Below are positions 13,287 to 13,770 of a stretch of 13,770 nucleotides of DNA, in pieces (positions within the stretch are counted from its first letter, which is position 1; each line of letters starts with the position of its first letter). Below the pieces are notes generated by a model, which was given only the letters and a program-made list of their open reading frames with translations, was not told the DNA's origin and ran no database searches. Origin of the DNA: Phenylobacterium sp. GTDB taxonomy: Bacteria; Pseudomonadota; Alphaproteobacteria; Caulobacterales; Caulobacteraceae. The stretch is taken from positions 1 through 13,770 of the forward strand of contig JAHUZY010000288.1 of NCBI GenBank assembly GCA_019264505.1, written 5' to 3'. The position numbers and the translations under genes are program-made.

Positions 13287-13492
13287 GGCGGTGTCCAACA
13301 AAACGGAGGTCCAGGAACAGAACCTCAGCCTCGGTTGGAATGGTCAAGAAACCCTGAATCCTACCGACTCGCGCGCGTGCGTGAATCATAAAGGGAAGAC
13401 GGTGGAATCTGGTCGAATTCGCTGTCGTGGTTAACAGATGCTAATAGTAAACACAAGTAAACCAAAAGAAAAATCCATCGAATACTCTCTGA

Positions 13493-13507
13493 TTTACTCG
13501 CCATTAA
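13493..13507. promoter_or_regulatory. CtrA-like box upstream of the pilin gene
   Basis: TTTA (13493-13496), seven bases, then TTAA (13504-13507) matches TTAA-N7-TTAA at seven of eight positions. It lies 95 bases before the pilin ATG, upstream of the leader hairpin. In Caulobacter crescentus pilA transcription depends on CtrA, which makes this a good candidate activator site. Confidence 0.5.
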
Positions 13508-13539
13508 GCCAGCTGCGGCATTGTGACCCTGCAATTCGG

Positions 13540-13584
13540 GGCGAGCAGACCACCAAGGCCTGATCCCCGATCAATCTGCTCGCC
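13540..13584 (+). promoter_or_regulatory. Stem-loop in the pilin leader
   Basis: GGCGAGCAGA (13540-13549) and TCTGCTCGCC (13575-13584) are perfect 10-bp arms. Inside, TGATC (13561-13565) and GATCA (13569-13573) form a second small hairpin around CCC. The structure ends three bases before AAAGGAG, the ribosome binding site (13588-13594). It should fold in the mRNA if transcription starts upstream of 13540, and may stabilise the message or tune ribosome access. Confidence 0.55.
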
Positions 13585-13602
13585 AACAAAGGAGATCGAG
13601 CA

Positions 13603-13770
13603 ATGTCGAAGTTCGTCACGCGCTTCCTGAAGGATGAATCCGGCGCCACCGCCATCGAGTACGGCCTGATCGCCGCCCTGATCGCCGTCGTGCTGATCAC
13701 CGCCCTGAACACCCTGTCGGGCAAGATCGCCGGCACCTTCACCAAGATCGGCACCGCGATGCCGCAATAG
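13603..13770 (+). CDS. pilA: Flp/Fap-type pilin
   Basis: This is the complete major pilin of a Tad/Flp pilus, 55 residues, with its TAG stop at the last bases of the window. The sequence starts MSKFVTRFLKDESGATAIEY. The Flp prepilin motif is Gly14-Ala15 followed by Glu19-Tyr20, so the prepilin peptidase (CpaA/TadV) should cut after Gly14 to leave a 41-residue mature pilin. A hydrophobic assembly helix covers about residues 20-38. The C-terminus (about 39-55) is short and polar and faces the pilus surface. The first 25 residues closely resemble the Caulobacter PilA sequence as I remember it. ATG 13603 has AAAGGAG at 13588-13594, eight bases upstream. Secretion and ATPase genes of the cpa/tad operon would be expected to the right of the window. 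Confidence 0.95.
   Translation: MSKFVTRFLKDESGATAIEYGLIAALIAVVLITALNTLSGKIAGTFTKIGTAMPQ

Larger units (their letters stand above)
13287..13602. promoter_or_regulatory. Divergent control region of the pilus genes
   Basis: This 316-base gap separates the CpaC-domain gene (minus) from the pilin gene (plus). Positions about 13430-13500 are markedly AT-rich compared with the rest of the window and hold several TTAA/TAAA words. It includes the CtrA-like box at 13493-13507, weaker half-sites at 13431-13445 and 13447-13461 (each six of eight), and the pilin leader stem-loop at 13540-13584. I see no additional gene in it. Confidence 0.6.

Noticed and set aside
13287..13301. TTG start at 13301 for the CpaC-domain gene
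   Set aside because: The ATG at 13286 gives a regular signal peptide, and no ribosome binding site precedes the TTG.
1..13770. CRISPR array or insertion sequence
   Set aside because: No regularly spaced direct repeats of CRISPR length and no transposase-like protein or terminal inverted repeats were seen.

Overview
The window is a GC-rich alphaproteobacterial chromosome segment, most likely Caulobacteraceae (Caulobacter/Phenylobacterium type). The clearest clue is the Flp pilin at the right edge, whose N-terminal half closely resembles Caulobacter PilA as I remember it. CtrA-like boxes and the set of housekeeping genes agree. No database search was possible, so family names rest on recognised motifs.

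Layout. (1) Positions 1-3013 look like the end of an integrative or conjugative element: the C-terminal part of a Ti-type TraA relaxase, a DUF6118-type membrane protein, a toxin-antitoxin pair on the minus strand (toxin gene first, HigBA-like), a small XRE-type regulator, and an unrecognised protein with a Tat-like N-terminus. (2) Positions 3014-3365 are a gene-poor junction rich in inverted repeats. One low-confidence ORF with a strong ribosome binding site lies here. This is my best guess for the element/chromosome boundary. (3) Positions 3366-8197 are chromosomal: htpX (minus) divergent from amn (AMP nucleosidase), a convergent alpha/beta hydrolase, then a tyrosine phosphatase and a WYL-domain regulator in tandem. 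(4) Positions 8221-11720: two tandem hairpins, then a PLP aminotransferase of the alanine/serine-glyoxylate family followed by pabB and pabC, which are coupled by a GTGA overlap and make p-aminobenzoate for folate. (5) Positions 11737-13770 are the left flank of a Tad/Flp pilus locus: two TadE/TadG-like pseudopilins and a stand-alone CpaC-type N-terminal-domain protein on the minus strand, divergent from the complete 55-residue pilin gene whose stop codon ends the window.

How the parts work together. The pilus genes flank a shared AT-rich control region. CtrA-like boxes (each 7 of 8 consensus bases) lie upstream of the pilin and of the tadE-like gene, suggesting cell-cycle control. The pilin leader carries a long stem-loop just before its ribosome binding site. 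In the mobile section, the toxin gene and the neighbouring regulator gene each have the same CTATAAA-N6-ATG arrangement, as expected for leaderless transcripts under autoregulation.

I did not find a clearly new multi-gene system. The most promising unexplained items are the structured junction at 3193-3283, the pilin leader, the paired leaderless promoters, the palindrome between htpX and amn, and the Tat-like unknown protein.
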